64,000 nt of DNA from Candidatus Zipacnadum vermilionense (GTDB lineage Bacteria; Armatimonadota; Zipacnadia; Zipacnadales; Zipacnadaceae): the NCBI GenBank assembly GCA_029821755.1, contig JALGSV010000002.1, positions 82,591 to 146,590 of the forward strand. Reading direction: 5' to 3'. Numbering within the stretch: position 1 is the stretch's first letter; every line of letters begins with the position of its first letter. The position numbers and the translations under genes are program-made. Below, piece by piece: positions 29,601-38,322 of this stretch. The notes under the pieces were generated by a model. The model saw only the letters and a program-made list of their open reading frames with translations, was not told the origin of the DNA and did not search any database.

Positions 29601-29975
29601 ACAGCCCCACGGGGCCGGCCCCTGGTTGGGCAGGCTGTCGGGCCTGACGCCCAGCAGGTGGTCGTCGCTGATGGCTCCGGCGAAGTAGAGGTACTGATCA
29701 TCCCAGGCCACCGCCACCCGGCCGCTGATGTCCTGGGCGTTCTTGATGGGATCGGTGGGGGCCACAAAGGCTTGCACCAGGGGGTTCCTAGTGTCCTCGG
29801 GGTTGATGACTGCCTGCGCGTTGGCCATGTCCCACTCCCCCAGCTTCCCATCCACCACAATCGCCGTCTTGATCTTCAGGACCAAATACTGCGTGGGTGT
29901 GGGGGCGAACTCGGCGGCGTGAGCGGCAGTACCGACAAGGAGCAGCAGGATGCAGAGGGCGCCTAGGCGTCGCAT
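26694..29975 (-). CDS. CBM9-like plus heparinase-type toroid exported protein, copy 1
   Basis: The 1093-residue protein starts at ATG 29975, 7 nt after AGGAGG, with signal peptide MRRLGALCILLLLVGTAAHA. A CBM9/DOMON-like domain follows at about 35-240 (VVDGKLGEWDMANAQAV ... VAVAWDDQYLYFAGAI). An (alpha/alpha)6 toroid spans about 350-700 and a heparinase-like beta-sandwich about 700-1080 (SVLLPHAPTLSP, DLLVYFSPRAG). It is probably an exported polysaccharide lyase or a debranching partner; the catalytic residues were not identified. The partial gene at 60788-64000 is a clear paralog (TPTQYLVLK and TPTQYLIFK at the mature N-termini). Both copies sit directly upstream of a DUF2961 gene. Stop TAG. 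Confidence 0.78.
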   Translation of the reverse strand: MRRLGALCILLLLVGTAAHAAEFAPTPTQYLVLKIKTAIVVDGKLGEWDMANAQAVINPEDTRNPLVQAFVAPTDPIKNAQDISGRVAVAWDDQYLYFAGAISDDHLLGVRPDSLPNQGPAPWGCDSVMVDMNSFRQPMKRNNPYSNNVTLGLRYAPMGPNPRGGLIPNAQALDTIDMHYKITEHSQWAVTETPTGWNVEVAMPWADLEYTPRPGERIFMALMLPDVDPDQSLKQLGWGMGGSMKSYPVFRLVERRDAIGSLTFSADEVAVNAPWAIRVEVDARTGPAKLEKLQIVDGAGEAVLERTVAMETPQGQTGTEVVDFKAGEIAKLGTYAVEAVLATAGGPVVLVRQPLRMVEPVVAPPLVSNPSGEIHHMRPSRVAHNAVDLHNRKLIRHDFVKGRDDYLPFIMKYAEPGFITTVRGQIDTKGPWGYGFLLQCLALYKATGDDAYVKLGRDLMDYELTRAVENTVDSFRLYSYAALRYYTWLQDANSPWAPPDAEKRYRAMFYPIAEKPDKDLFAESGTHNRIWHRYCLLKVARQIAEEDGKPIDQRVIDYTDFHAKLLEATGDDDDASSGYNWGWFYYALAIYYHQGSLQPVLDNPGFVKTITRYAETISPSGAMPTFGADSGWPSLGQSIWTFELMASLTKDGRFRWNAHRVAEYVYNYLGADPTQYHLPADNIKNNFLMGYFFADEGVAPVPAPANSRLTWRHPLVPTTPEDQRAHPGMAMAMDATQWIPDKLILSSGNNPRSPWGLVELLPIGGHGGSLPGNLIALLQQDSVLMAGQGYYEQTPNFQNILWAEDQDGLAANPQPVTVTVPRLADDAAFTAVRVHTTAYQELPLTYTRDIVFGKGGFVVVKDRAKFDSAMKVRLGPCFQTRDIGPQCGDNWFNTYYEEMYLTGLGLGRGVQSFMTPPWDLLVYFSPRAGRQHSVVDTYAENPYRQSPIRMRQSWAGMTKPGQEITFTSVLLPHAPTLSPQDLLQPPPESEEAPRIEVVQDDDNVTVLKVVSDTDGRFGYPYWVMINNTGAVVKAGPLESDAWVVVVRMNPDGTTVADPSMTGGTVLRVNGVDLSATARKVAVAEPTPPAAILK

Positions 29976-30129
29976 GGACAAGCCTCCTGGCCAGAACGGG
30001 AAATGTGCTGACAACCGGCCCTTCCTCGGCCCGACTCGCCATACCTCTCCCCCATTCCTCTCCTAGGGCAGGTCCCCGCCTCCTGGGCCGCGAAATGCCG
30101 CGTACCTGTCGCAGGTCTAGGAGGTTGCC

Positions 30130-33100
30130 ATGCACATCTCGCCCCGGTTGGTCCGAAGAAGCTTTGCCCCTCTGCTGCTGGTTGCGACGTTGGCCGTATG
30201 CGGACAGCCGCTGTACGCCCAGGCCGCCGCCCAGCCGGCGATCCTGATTATTGACGACTCTTACGGCGGTCGTAACTACTGGAACCCCCTCGGCCTGCAG
30301 GAGATGCTTGACGAGGGCTTCGCGGTGGGCATGATGCCCAGGGGCAAGACACCCACCGACGATGAACTCCAGCGCTTCAACGTCGCGTTGGTGATCAGCG
30401 TCCGAGACGACTTCGCCACCGACCTGCAGCCCAAGTTGGAGCGCTTCATGCGCCAGGGCGGCGGCGTGCTCGTCGTGCCTCCCGGTACCCAGGCGACGGT
30501 GCATGGTGGCCTGCGGCCGCTGCTGACTTGGCTCCAAAGACTGGGGGCGACCGAGAACCTGCAGGGCGTGCTGGACCCGGACCGCCGCCAAGTGGTGGAC
30601 TGGTGCAAATGGCCGGGATGGCCGGAGTACATCTGGACCAGCGAGATAGAGCCCTCGCCGATCACCGAGGGCGTCAAGAACCTGTGGTACCGCACCGGCC
30701 TGACCGCCTACGGCATGATGCTCTCCGCCCCTTTTGAGCTGGATGCGCAGTGGACGCCGCTGGTGCGCACCGGGCCGCAGAGCCGCGCCGTAAGCTGGCC
30801 GGAAGCTCCCGAAATGAAGGACTTCCTCAGCAAGGACCTGAAAGCCAGCCTGGGCGACTTCCTCCCCGCCCAGGGCAAGGGGGAGGGCCGCCTGCCGCTC
30901 TTGGCGGTGCGACCCTTTGACCAGGGCCGCCTCGCAGTCTTCGGCTGCAACCCCCAAGACTTCTTCTGGACGGGCTACATCCCCGCCCAGGGCGGCGTGA
31001 CCCTCCGCCGAGGCTTCGGTGACCGCCCCAGCGACGGCTGGCGTCTATTGGCCAACCTCTACCGTTACCTGGCCCAGCCCTCGCTGGCCAGTGACACGCT
31101 CGGCGGCTTCGTGACCGTCCCGGAGCAGCTCTTCCGCACCGTACCGGGACCGCCCCAGCCCTATGACTGGAAGAATGGTGCCGAAGCTGGTCTGGGCGGG
31201 TCTTTCGCCGGGGCCGACCCGCTCCTGACCGACAGCGTCTCATCCGCCAGCCAGGTGTCCGCGGGGGCGACCTTGCCCTCGGCGCCCCGGGGGCTGGTAG
31301 GCGCCCACACCGCGTACTCCACCGGCACGGGCACCGTGGCGGAATGGGCGCAGGCCGCCCGCGCCGCCGGGTTGGACTTCCTCGTCTTCCTCGACGACGT
31401 GGCTTATCTCAACCCCGACAAGTGGGAGCAACTCAAGGCCGACTGCGCCGCCGCTTCGGACGACAAGTTCCTCGCCTACCCCGGCTTTGAGTTCAAGCAC
31501 GAGCTAGGCAACCGCGGCTACTTCATCAGCCGCGAATGGGTGTGGCCGCAGGACCAGAAAATCTTCACCAAGCAGGGCAACAAGCTCAACACCAGCCGGT
31601 CCAACGGCCCGGATTCCGGATCCCTGCTGCTGTGGCTCGGCTACGACCAGCCGGTGAATCGCAGCACCCAATACACCTCCGGCTTCTTCTCGCACCGCAC
31701 CAACCCCACCCCGCCCTGGGCTCACCGTGCCTTCGGGTCGTTCGCGCTCTGGGCCCGCGAGGGCGACAAGCTGCTGGACAGCCAGGAGCAGACACTGCCG
31801 GTCTTCCTCAAGCTACAGAATCAGAAGCTGCACATCAGTCCCATGTCACTCTCCCTGATGTCCGACCCGGAGCAGATCGCCGGGGCGGTCAAGCGCGGCG
31901 GGCCCTTCGTGACCATGCTGGGCCAGCAGAAGGATGTTGCCAGCCTGCTGGACCGCGGGGGCACGTACTGCTACGCCGGCCGCGCCTCGGGGCTGGTGGC
32001 CACTACCGGCCCCAGCATCCTCACCTGGAACGGCAGCTACACCACGCCCTACGCCATCCCGCGCTGGAATGTCGCTAAGCGCGAGGAGGACTACTTCGTC
32101 CTCGACAACTACCGCTACCGCGTCCGCCTGGCGGCCGCCTCGCCGATCGGACTGAGCGAAGCCCTCATCTACGACGGCGACAAGGGCCTCTACCGCCGCT
32201 TCCTCCTGGACGGACGCCAGCAGTTCGAGGCCACCCTGGACCTGGAGAACGATCAGCACCGCCACCTGGTCCTGGTGGTCAAAGACACTGCCGGCGGCAT
32301 GGCGGTGACGCCGGAGATCCAGACCGAGACCTGGCTCAACCGCCACTACCTCTGCGCCGACCGCTGCAACTGGGCCACCGGCAACGCCGGCCAGGGCGCT
32401 TACTACCAGCATCCCGGCCCCTGGACTACCCAGGCAGGGCCCCAGACCATGCTGGTGGGCCGCTACGCCCGGCCTGTCATCTCCGACGACGTCCTGGCTC
32501 TGCGGGCTGACCTGGACATGCGCTTCGAGACCGCCGGGGCCTACGGGTATTGGTACGGCAACCCCTGGCATTGCTACTACCAGGCCTGGCCGGAGCCGGA
32601 GATGGAGTTACACCGCACCACCTTCTCCTGGAAGGGCCAGTACGGCGGAGACGTCTACTTCCTCGAGGAGTACTTCCCCGCCGCCATCGACACCATCTGG
32701 GACTTCCCCAAGCCCGACCAGCCCTTCTACCCCGAGTGCCGCTGGCCCCAGGATCCGCAAGCCGCGAAGCTCCTACAATGGAAACCCCTGCAACACACCC
32801 TGAACGAGACCCGGCTCCTCGCCGACGTGACCTTCCAGGAGCCCTTCGTGTACGCCCTCCAGGTCAACAAGGACTACACCCCGGGCCAGGCCTCCTTCGA
32901 CTTCCGCCTCGGCGGAGAGCGTCTGACCGGGCCGTTGCCGGACGAAGGCGCCCCGGCGCTGGTAAAAGAGGGGCCGGCTCCCGCCGGCGGGCTGTTCTGC
33001 CTGACCGGGGAGGCGGGCAAGTCGGGCTGGAGCTGGTTCGTCACCGGAGAGAACCTCGTCTACCGCCTGCGCGCGGAGGCGGGCAAGACGACGCTCGAGG

Positions 33101-33705
33101 TCGGCTGGTCCGCTCCCGCTCGCCAGGGGAAGAAGGGCACGGTCTACCGCGGGGAAGTCTACGGCCTGGAGGGTGAGCCCACCGAAGCGGCGTTGGCGGC
33201 GATGCTCGCCCCCGCTGGTCTGCAGGCCACGGTAGGGGAACTGCTGCCCGCGCGGGTGCCCTATACCGTCCAGGCCAAGCGCAACGCGGCGACCCTACGG
33301 GTGACCGACCTGAGCGCCCTTCCCTTCGAATGGATTCCCCTGGAGATCCGCGGCCTGCGCACCAACGCCACGTCCTACTACCTGGAGATCGGCTCGGACC
33401 GCATCCGTCCGGTGGGCGTAGACCCCGACGGGGTGGGCCGAGTGGTCCTGTGGCGGGGGAAGAAGCAGGTGGACCTGTTCATCGGCAACCCGCTGCTCTG
33501 CTCTGACCCCGATGTCGTCTACGACGCCGTGCGCATGGCCGACGGCCAGTGGTTGGTGGACGTCAACAACCCTACTGACCAGGGCCGCAGCGCCGTCTTC
33601 TTCTGGAACCCCGCCTGGCCCGCCCGGGGCCCGCTCCCCGGCAAGCTTAGCCTGCCCCCGGGCGGCCGCGCCCAGTTCACCTCTCAGGAGGAACCCCATG
33701 CTTAG
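30130..33705 (+). CDS. GATase-like plus degenerate PHP-like exported protein
   Basis: The 1191-residue protein starts 6 nt after AGGAGG and has a signal peptide (LLLVATLAVCGQPLYAQA). Residues about 35-320 resemble a GATase1/ThuA fold (PAILIIDDSYGG ... LERFMRQGGGVLVVPPG). Residues about 390-470 match the PHP phosphoesterase pattern (TGTVAEWAQAARAAGLDFLVFLDD), but the metal ligands are altered: HTA for HTH and LDD for TDH. The rest is beta-rich. It is probably not a working phosphoesterase. Its stop (TAG) overlaps the start of the SUMF1 gene by 8 nt, so the two are translated together. It is divergent from the CBM9-toroid gene at 29975 across 154 bases. Confidence 0.68.
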   Translation: MHISPRLVRRSFAPLLLVATLAVCGQPLYAQAAAQPAILIIDDSYGGRNYWNPLGLQEMLDEGFAVGMMPRGKTPTDDELQRFNVALVISVRDDFATDLQPKLERFMRQGGGVLVVPPGTQATVHGGLRPLLTWLQRLGATENLQGVLDPDRRQVVDWCKWPGWPEYIWTSEIEPSPITEGVKNLWYRTGLTAYGMMLSAPFELDAQWTPLVRTGPQSRAVSWPEAPEMKDFLSKDLKASLGDFLPAQGKGEGRLPLLAVRPFDQGRLAVFGCNPQDFFWTGYIPAQGGVTLRRGFGDRPSDGWRLLANLYRYLAQPSLASDTLGGFVTVPEQLFRTVPGPPQPYDWKNGAEAGLGGSFAGADPLLTDSVSSASQVSAGATLPSAPRGLVGAHTAYSTGTGTVAEWAQAARAAGLDFLVFLDDVAYLNPDKWEQLKADCAAASDDKFLAYPGFEFKHELGNRGYFISREWVWPQDQKIFTKQGNKLNTSRSNGPDSGSLLLWLGYDQPVNRSTQYTSGFFSHRTNPTPPWAHRAFGSFALWAREGDKLLDSQEQTLPVFLKLQNQKLHISPMSLSLMSDPEQIAGAVKRGGPFVTMLGQQKDVASLLDRGGTYCYAGRASGLVATTGPSILTWNGSYTTPYAIPRWNVAKREEDYFVLDNYRYRVRLAAASPIGLSEALIYDGDKGLYRRFLLDGRQQFEATLDLENDQHRHLVLVVKDTAGGMAVTPEIQTETWLNRHYLCADRCNWATGNAGQGAYYQHPGPWTTQAGPQTMLVGRYARPVISDDVLALRADLDMRFETAGAYGYWYGNPWHCYYQAWPEPEMELHRTTFSWKGQYGGDVYFLEEYFPAAIDTIWDFPKPDQPFYPECRWPQDPQAAKLLQWKPLQHTLNETRLLADVTFQEPFVYALQVNKDYTPGQASFDFRLGGERLTGPLPDEGAPALVKEGPAPAGGLFCLTGEAGKSGWSWFVTGENLVYRLRAEAGKTTLEVGWSAPARQGKKGTVYRGEVYGLEGEPTEAALAAMLAPAGLQATVGELLPARVPYTVQAKRNAATLRVTDLSALPFEWIPLEIRGLRTNATSYYLEIGSDRIRPVGVDPDGVGRVVLWRGKKQVDLFIGNPLLCSDPDVVYDAVRMADGQWLVDVNNPTDQGRSAVFFWNPAWPARGPLPGKLSLPPGGRAQFTSQEEPHA

Positions 33706-34546
33706 GAAGCTCTCCCTAGTCACCTCTGCCCTGCTCGCCGCCCTCCTGACCGCTGCCGTGTCGGCCCAGGCGCCAGCCCCAACGCCGCTGGTCAACTCCC
33801 TGGGCATGAAGTTCGCCCTAGTCCCCGCCGGCGCGTTCCTCTTCGCCGGCCAGCATATCGACAACCCCTTCATGTTCCCGCAGCCGGGGAGCTTCACGGT
33901 GACTATCGACCGCGACTACTACCTGGGTACGACCGAGGTGACGCAGGAGCAGTACCAGAAGGTCATGGGCGCCAACCCCTCCGCCTTCCCCGGCGAGAAC
34001 CACCCCGTGGACAGCGTAAGCTGGGAGGAAGCGATGGAGTTCTGCCGGCGGCTGACGGCCCTGGAGGCGGAGCAGCAGGCCGGTCGCACTTACTCCCTGC
34101 CCAGTGAGCGCGAGTGGCAGTACGCCGCTCGCGCCGGCAGCGAGTTCCTCTTCCCCTACGGCAGCGACGACGAGACCCGCGTTGCCACCGTCGCCGTCTG
34201 CCGCGATGGCTACACCGACACCCGCCCTGCTTCCCCCGCCGCGGTAGCTGGCCAGCAGCCCAACGCCTGGGGCCTGTATGATGTGCTGGGGAACGTCTGG
34301 GAGTGGTGTCTGGATGCCCAGCCGCTAGCGCGGGAGGACGGGGAGTGCATCGCCGCCGCGCTCACCAACACCTCCCCGGACAACGTCGTGGCCGATAAAG
34401 GCGAGGGGCAGGTGATCGTGGGGGGAGGCTGGGACAACGACTTCCGGGCTTGCAACCTCGCCGCTCGCTACGGGGAGTGGCCCACCCGCCAGTCGAGAGA
34501 CATCGGCTTCCGGGTGAGGTGTCTGGTGGACACGGCGGGAGGGTAG
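33698..34546 (+). CDS. SUMF1/formylglycine-generating-enzyme-like exported protein
   Basis: The 282-residue protein starts 6 nt after AGGAGG and has signal peptide MLRKLSLVTSALLAALLTAAVSAQA. The FGE-sulfatase fold is clear: LGMKFALVPAGAFLF, YYLGTTEVTQEQYQKVMG, HPVDSVSWEEAMEFC, LPSEREWQYAARAG, WGLYDVLGNVWEWCLD and IGFRVRC. Genuine formylglycine enzymes use a cysteine pair near the C-terminus. Here only one cysteine (RACNLAARY) is in that region, and no sulfatase is nearby. A non-catalytic or other SUMF1-type role is therefore likelier. It is coupled to the preceding gene by an 8-nt overlap. Stop TAG. Confidence 0.85.
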   Translation: MLRKLSLVTSALLAALLTAAVSAQAPAPTPLVNSLGMKFALVPAGAFLFAGQHIDNPFMFPQPGSFTVTIDRDYYLGTTEVTQEQYQKVMGANPSAFPGENHPVDSVSWEEAMEFCRRLTALEAEQQAGRTYSLPSEREWQYAARAGSEFLFPYGSDDETRVATVAVCRDGYTDTRPASPAAVAGQQPNAWGLYDVLGNVWEWCLDAQPLAREDGECIAAALTNTSPDNVVADKGEGQVIVGGGWDNDFRACNLAARYGEWPTRQSRDIGFRVRCLVDTAGG

Positions 34547-34555
34547 GGCGCGGGC

Positions 34556-34750
34556 GGAGGGGCCGCGTCGAGTCCCGCACGCCGTTTGTGCGGGAGGAGG
34601 CCGGCCCCCGCCTATCGCAAGACACCGCCTTACCGCCCTGGGACCGGACCCCCGGCGAGGGTCTTCTCCGAAACCGCTAAGGCGCCGCGGGCGTCGGGGC
34701 GGGGGCCGGCCTCCCGTCGCCCTCCGGGCGCCGCTCGACCCGGCCCCTCC
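34556..34750. mobile_element. MITE-like element, 195 bp, copy 1
   Basis: Terminal inverted repeats GGAGGGGCCGCGTCGAG (34556-34572) and CTCGACCCGGCCCCTCC (34734-34750) enclose a second inverted pair: GGAGGCCGGCCCCCGC near 34597 and GCGGGGGCCGGCCTCC near 34699. The whole could fold into one long nested hairpin. The same architecture recurs at 38078-38277. No ORF for a transposase is inside, and no target-site duplication is certain. Confidence 0.6.
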
Positions 34751-34759
34751 GCAGACCGG

Positions 34760-37700
34760 TCACTGCTCCCTCGCCTTGACCGCCTCCGTCACCGTCTCGC
34801 CGCCATACGACAGGCTGGTCCCCTCCACCAGCGTCACCGACCGCTCCCCGGGCATGTCCCGCACCACTCCCACCCGCCCGGTGAAGCTCACGCCCTCTCC
34901 CTCGTAAGTGAACGGCTTCTCCCCCAGGAAGACGTAGTCCTTGCCGCTCTGGTGCTCCACTAACGTAACGCCGGGCGCCAGTTGCGTGACCTTCGGCGGC
35001 TCCCAGCCGAAGGGCCGCGGATACATGATCGTCGCGAAGCTGCATCCCGGCGTCCCTGGCACATTCATGATCCAGTGCTCCTTCACGTTCCAGATGCCCA
35101 TGTATCCCGCGAAGGACTCCCCCTTGCGGAAGACCGGCTCCGGCTTCTCCGGCGTCAGGAAGATCAGGTCCAGCATCACCCGGTAGCCGGGCAGGTCGGT
35201 GCCGGGGTAGTTGATCCAGCGTGAGTCGCCCTGGAAGGCGGCGGTTGGCTGGACGGACTGCACGTCGAAGTCAAACCGTGGCGTCTCCGGGCCCTGTACG
35301 CGGTCCAGCATGGCGAAGTACTCCGGGCGCTCCGGGTCCTTGCTCTTGAGGAACAGCACCTCCCGGTCGTACTTGCTCTTTTCCGTCCCGCTGGGAATGG
35401 TCCCGATCGCGTAGTCCGCCGCGTCGCTCGTCACGAAGCGATGCCACTTGCCCGGCGGCAGGCCGTCCTTCTCCGGGTTGCCGAAGCTGAGGAAGCAATG
35501 CTCAAACTGCTGCGGGTTGACCGAACTCAGGTCAAACCCGTCCCCCGCCAGCAGCACACCCTTGCCGTACATGTGGAAGCTACCCTCGTCGCCGTGATGA
35601 TGCCCCCGCTCGTCCCCGCACTTGAGCAGGAAGTAACTCTCCTGGGGCTCACCCACATGATTGCGGAAGACCCAGCCGGAGGTATCCCAGGCCCTCGACG
35701 GCAGCGGCGGCTGCTGGGCCGGGTAGTCCAGTTTGCCGAACAGCAGGTTCAGCGGCAACGGCCGCGACATCCCGCCCATCTGCTTGCCGTTCTCCTCCCA
35801 GGCCCACTGGCAGTAGCCGGCCAGGGCCGGGTCCGACTCTGCCCACAACTGCGTCCCAAAGTGAATCTCCCCAAACCGCCGCACTCCCGCCCCGGGATGG
35901 TGCCCCACCGGCGGGAACATCCGGCAGTTGTCCATCCCCGGATCGGGCGGGGTCATCTGCTCGATCATGTACCTCACGGTGCGCTTGAAGCGCGGATCAT
36001 CGGCATAGCTGGGCAGGCCCGCCCGGCTCAGAGCGATCGCGTTCTTGACCCACAGTTGCCACGAGAAGGGATGATAGTTGCCGATGTTCTCCAGCCCCAC
36101 CCCGTCCGGGCTGATGGTCGTATCCAGCACAAACTGCCCGCCGCTCAGTGCCCGCTCGGCCCAGTACTTGGCCATGGGATGCTTCGGGAAGAAGGACGCT
36201 CCCACGCCCAGCGCCGAGAAGCCGATATCGTTGAAGTTGGCGAGGCAGACCTTCTCCCCCTGGTACTTCCAGTGGTCCCAGTCCCCGGCAATGTACAGCG
36301 CCGCCAGCACCCACTTGACCCAGTTGGCCCGCTCCGCCGGGGAGAGCTCGTCCAGATAGCCGTCGGCCAGCAGCATGGATTCGCGCGAGTAGTTGCCGGT
36401 GCTGTAGATATACACACTGGCCCCGTTGCCCACCTCCAGGTTATCCCGCACGAAACTCTCGATGCCGCAGAAATCCCAGTCGCGGCGGATGCCGTCCGGC
36501 TCCGGCGGGTAGTTGAGCCCGTGCTTGCCGGTCATCAGGAATTCCACCACCTGTCCCTCCTGGTGGAACTTGGCGAACTCCGGCACCTGCGCGAAGCGCT
36601 TCTGTATTTCCTCCAGCTTCTGGTCCACCGGGTCCCACAGCACCCGCGGGTGCATGTCCTGCATCGGGTCGTAGTCGAGCACCCAGTCCTTGATCTTGTT
36701 CAGCGGGAAGTCAGTGAGCTTGCTGCGCAGCTCCCAGATGTAGCAGGCGGGCGGGGTGATGCGCATCCCCGCGAACGACCCCATGGCCGTCCCCCAGTAG
36801 CGTACCTTGGACTGGGTCTCGGTAGCCTTGATCTCCTCCGGCGTGCGCACCACCTTCTCCCGCGTAGTGAAGATCAGATAGTAGTGCCGCTCCACCTGCA
36901 GGGGTAAGACCATTCGCGCATGCCCCGCCGCGTCGTCCAGCATCGCCAGGGGAGCCACGGCCGAGGACCAGTGCTCCGCCTCGGTAGCGGTCACGCCTAC
37001 GCAGTCGTGGATGTCGGGGTCGGAGGAGTAGATCGCGCCCCAGGCGTGGTGCCAATACGGGTGGATATGCCACGACAGGCAGTAGGCCCCCATCTCCTCA
37101 CCGTGGGGCAGCGTCGTCGTGTTCATCGCCCTGCTAAAGGTGTTGGGCCAATAGAAGGTATCCGGGTCGAAGTTCTCGCGCAGGCTGAAGATGAACTGTC
37201 CAGTTGACCCGGCGGGAACGGGCTGATTGCTGACAATCCGGGCCTCCCTCAGGAACTGCCCGTCCCGCCAGAGGGTCTCGATCTCGCCCTTGTAGGAGGA
37301 GCGTTCGCTGAAGCGGGCATAGTCGGTGTCAGGAAAGACCTTGACCGTCAGCTCATGCCAGTCGCCGTCCTCGAAGTCCGTGCGTTGCCGATACGTCTTC
37401 CACAGCGGGCCAGTCTCCACCACGGTCAGCGTCTGCTTCGCCACCGCACAGTCGGTGAGGAAGGCTCCCTTGCCCCGCCACACCCCGTCCGCCCCGCGAA
37501 ACGCCATCAGTGCTCCGGGAGCCTCCTCCGAGGCCAGCGCCGGCTTGTAGACGGCATTCCCCGCCAACCGCAGGCCGTACTGCTTGCCGACTACCTCCAC
37601 CTGCCCGTTGGGGAGGGTAGTCTCGGCCAGCGCCGCCTGCGGAAACGCCGCCGGCTGGCACCTGGCGTCCCTATCCCACCATAGCGTATAGGTCCGAGTC

Positions 37701-38032
37701 TCCCCGGTATCCAGCGAATCCACCCAGAAGGACACCGAGGCGCTGGTCAAGAGCCGGCCCCGCTCCTGCGCCTCGGTCACCTGGAAGGAAATAGCCGCAT
37801 CGGCCTTATCATCCCATACCCGCAGCGACACCGCTAGCGCCTGCCCGGCCGGGAAGCTCACGGGGTAGGTCACCAGGTCGTTACGGTACTTCTGGTCAAG
37901 TTGCTCCTTGAGCGTAAAGACCTTGGAGTAGCGCCGCGCCACCCCGTCGTCGAAAGCCGGCGCCGCGAGAGCCGCTCCGACGGCCGCCATCAGGATGAGC
38001 GCTGCAAGGAGGAAACGAGAGGCTAGGTTCAT
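34760..38032 (-). CDS. Exported heparinase II/III-like protein
   Basis: The 1090-residue protein starts at ATG 38032, chosen because AAGGA lies 8 nt upstream and a signal peptide begins there (MNLASRFLLAALILMAAVGAALA). An N-terminal beta region is followed by an (alpha/alpha)6 toroid at about 480-780. A heparinase-type C-terminal sandwich carries DERGHHHGDEGSFHMYGKG near 805-825, the motif expected in heparinase II/III-like polysaccharide lyases. It is the intact paralog of the broken gene at 20308-24111. It lies downstream of the esterase-like gene at 38323-39327, separated by a MITE-like element. Stop TGA. An acidic, uronate-containing polysaccharide is the likely substrate by family. Confidence 0.78.
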   Translation of the reverse strand: MNLASRFLLAALILMAAVGAALAAPAFDDGVARRYSKVFTLKEQLDQKYRNDLVTYPVSFPAGQALAVSLRVWDDKADAAISFQVTEAQERGRLLTSASVSFWVDSLDTGETRTYTLWWDRDARCQPAAFPQAALAETTLPNGQVEVVGKQYGLRLAGNAVYKPALASEEAPGALMAFRGADGVWRGKGAFLTDCAVAKQTLTVVETGPLWKTYRQRTDFEDGDWHELTVKVFPDTDYARFSERSSYKGEIETLWRDGQFLREARIVSNQPVPAGSTGQFIFSLRENFDPDTFYWPNTFSRAMNTTTLPHGEEMGAYCLSWHIHPYWHHAWGAIYSSDPDIHDCVGVTATEAEHWSSAVAPLAMLDDAAGHARMVLPLQVERHYYLIFTTREKVVRTPEEIKATETQSKVRYWGTAMGSFAGMRITPPACYIWELRSKLTDFPLNKIKDWVLDYDPMQDMHPRVLWDPVDQKLEEIQKRFAQVPEFAKFHQEGQVVEFLMTGKHGLNYPPEPDGIRRDWDFCGIESFVRDNLEVGNGASVYIYSTGNYSRESMLLADGYLDELSPAERANWVKWVLAALYIAGDWDHWKYQGEKVCLANFNDIGFSALGVGASFFPKHPMAKYWAERALSGGQFVLDTTISPDGVGLENIGNYHPFSWQLWVKNAIALSRAGLPSYADDPRFKRTVRYMIEQMTPPDPGMDNCRMFPPVGHHPGAGVRRFGEIHFGTQLWAESDPALAGYCQWAWEENGKQMGGMSRPLPLNLLFGKLDYPAQQPPLPSRAWDTSGWVFRNHVGEPQESYFLLKCGDERGHHHGDEGSFHMYGKGVLLAGDGFDLSSVNPQQFEHCFLSFGNPEKDGLPPGKWHRFVTSDAADYAIGTIPSGTEKSKYDREVLFLKSKDPERPEYFAMLDRVQGPETPRFDFDVQSVQPTAAFQGDSRWINYPGTDLPGYRVMLDLIFLTPEKPEPVFRKGESFAGYMGIWNVKEHWIMNVPGTPGCSFATIMYPRPFGWEPPKVTQLAPGVTLVEHQSGKDYVFLGEKPFTYEGEGVSFTGRVGVVRDMPGERSVTLVEGTSLSYGGETVTEAVKAREQ

Positions 38033-38077
38033 AATCATCATCCTTCGTGGGGGCAGCCTTGGCGGGGTCTGCCCCGC

Positions 38078-38277
38078 GGAGGGGCCGCGTCGAGCGGCGC
38101 TTGCGGAGTAAGCGCAGGGAGGCCGGCCCCCGCCCAAACAGCCGGCATCGCCCTGACGCCGTAGGGACGGACCCTCGCCGGGGGTCTGCTCCAGGACGAT
38201 ACGGCGGTGACTCGCGATACGCGGGGGCCGGCCTCCTGGGCGCGCAACGGCGCCCGCCCACTCGACACGGCCCCTCC
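38078..38277. mobile_element. MITE-like element, 200 bp, copy 2
   Basis: Terminal repeats GGAGGGGCCGCGTCGAG (38078-38094) and CTCGACACGGCCCCTCC (38261-38277) and internal repeats GGAGGCCGGCCCCCGC (38118-38133) and GCGGGGGCCGGCCTCC (38221-38236) match copy 1 in order and orientation. The central parts also share the pattern GGACCSTCGCCGGGGGTCT or GGACCCCCGGCGAGGGTCT. It lies between two genes transcribed leftward. Confidence 0.62.
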
Positions 38278-38322
38278 GGGGAGCCGCCTGCTGATTCTGG
38301 TCCCCCCGCGGACCATCCGTCC

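Noticed and set aside
33698-34546. Active formylglycine-generating enzyme
   Set aside because: The SUMF1 fold is clear, but only one cysteine is near the C-terminal active-site region and no sulfatase gene is present.
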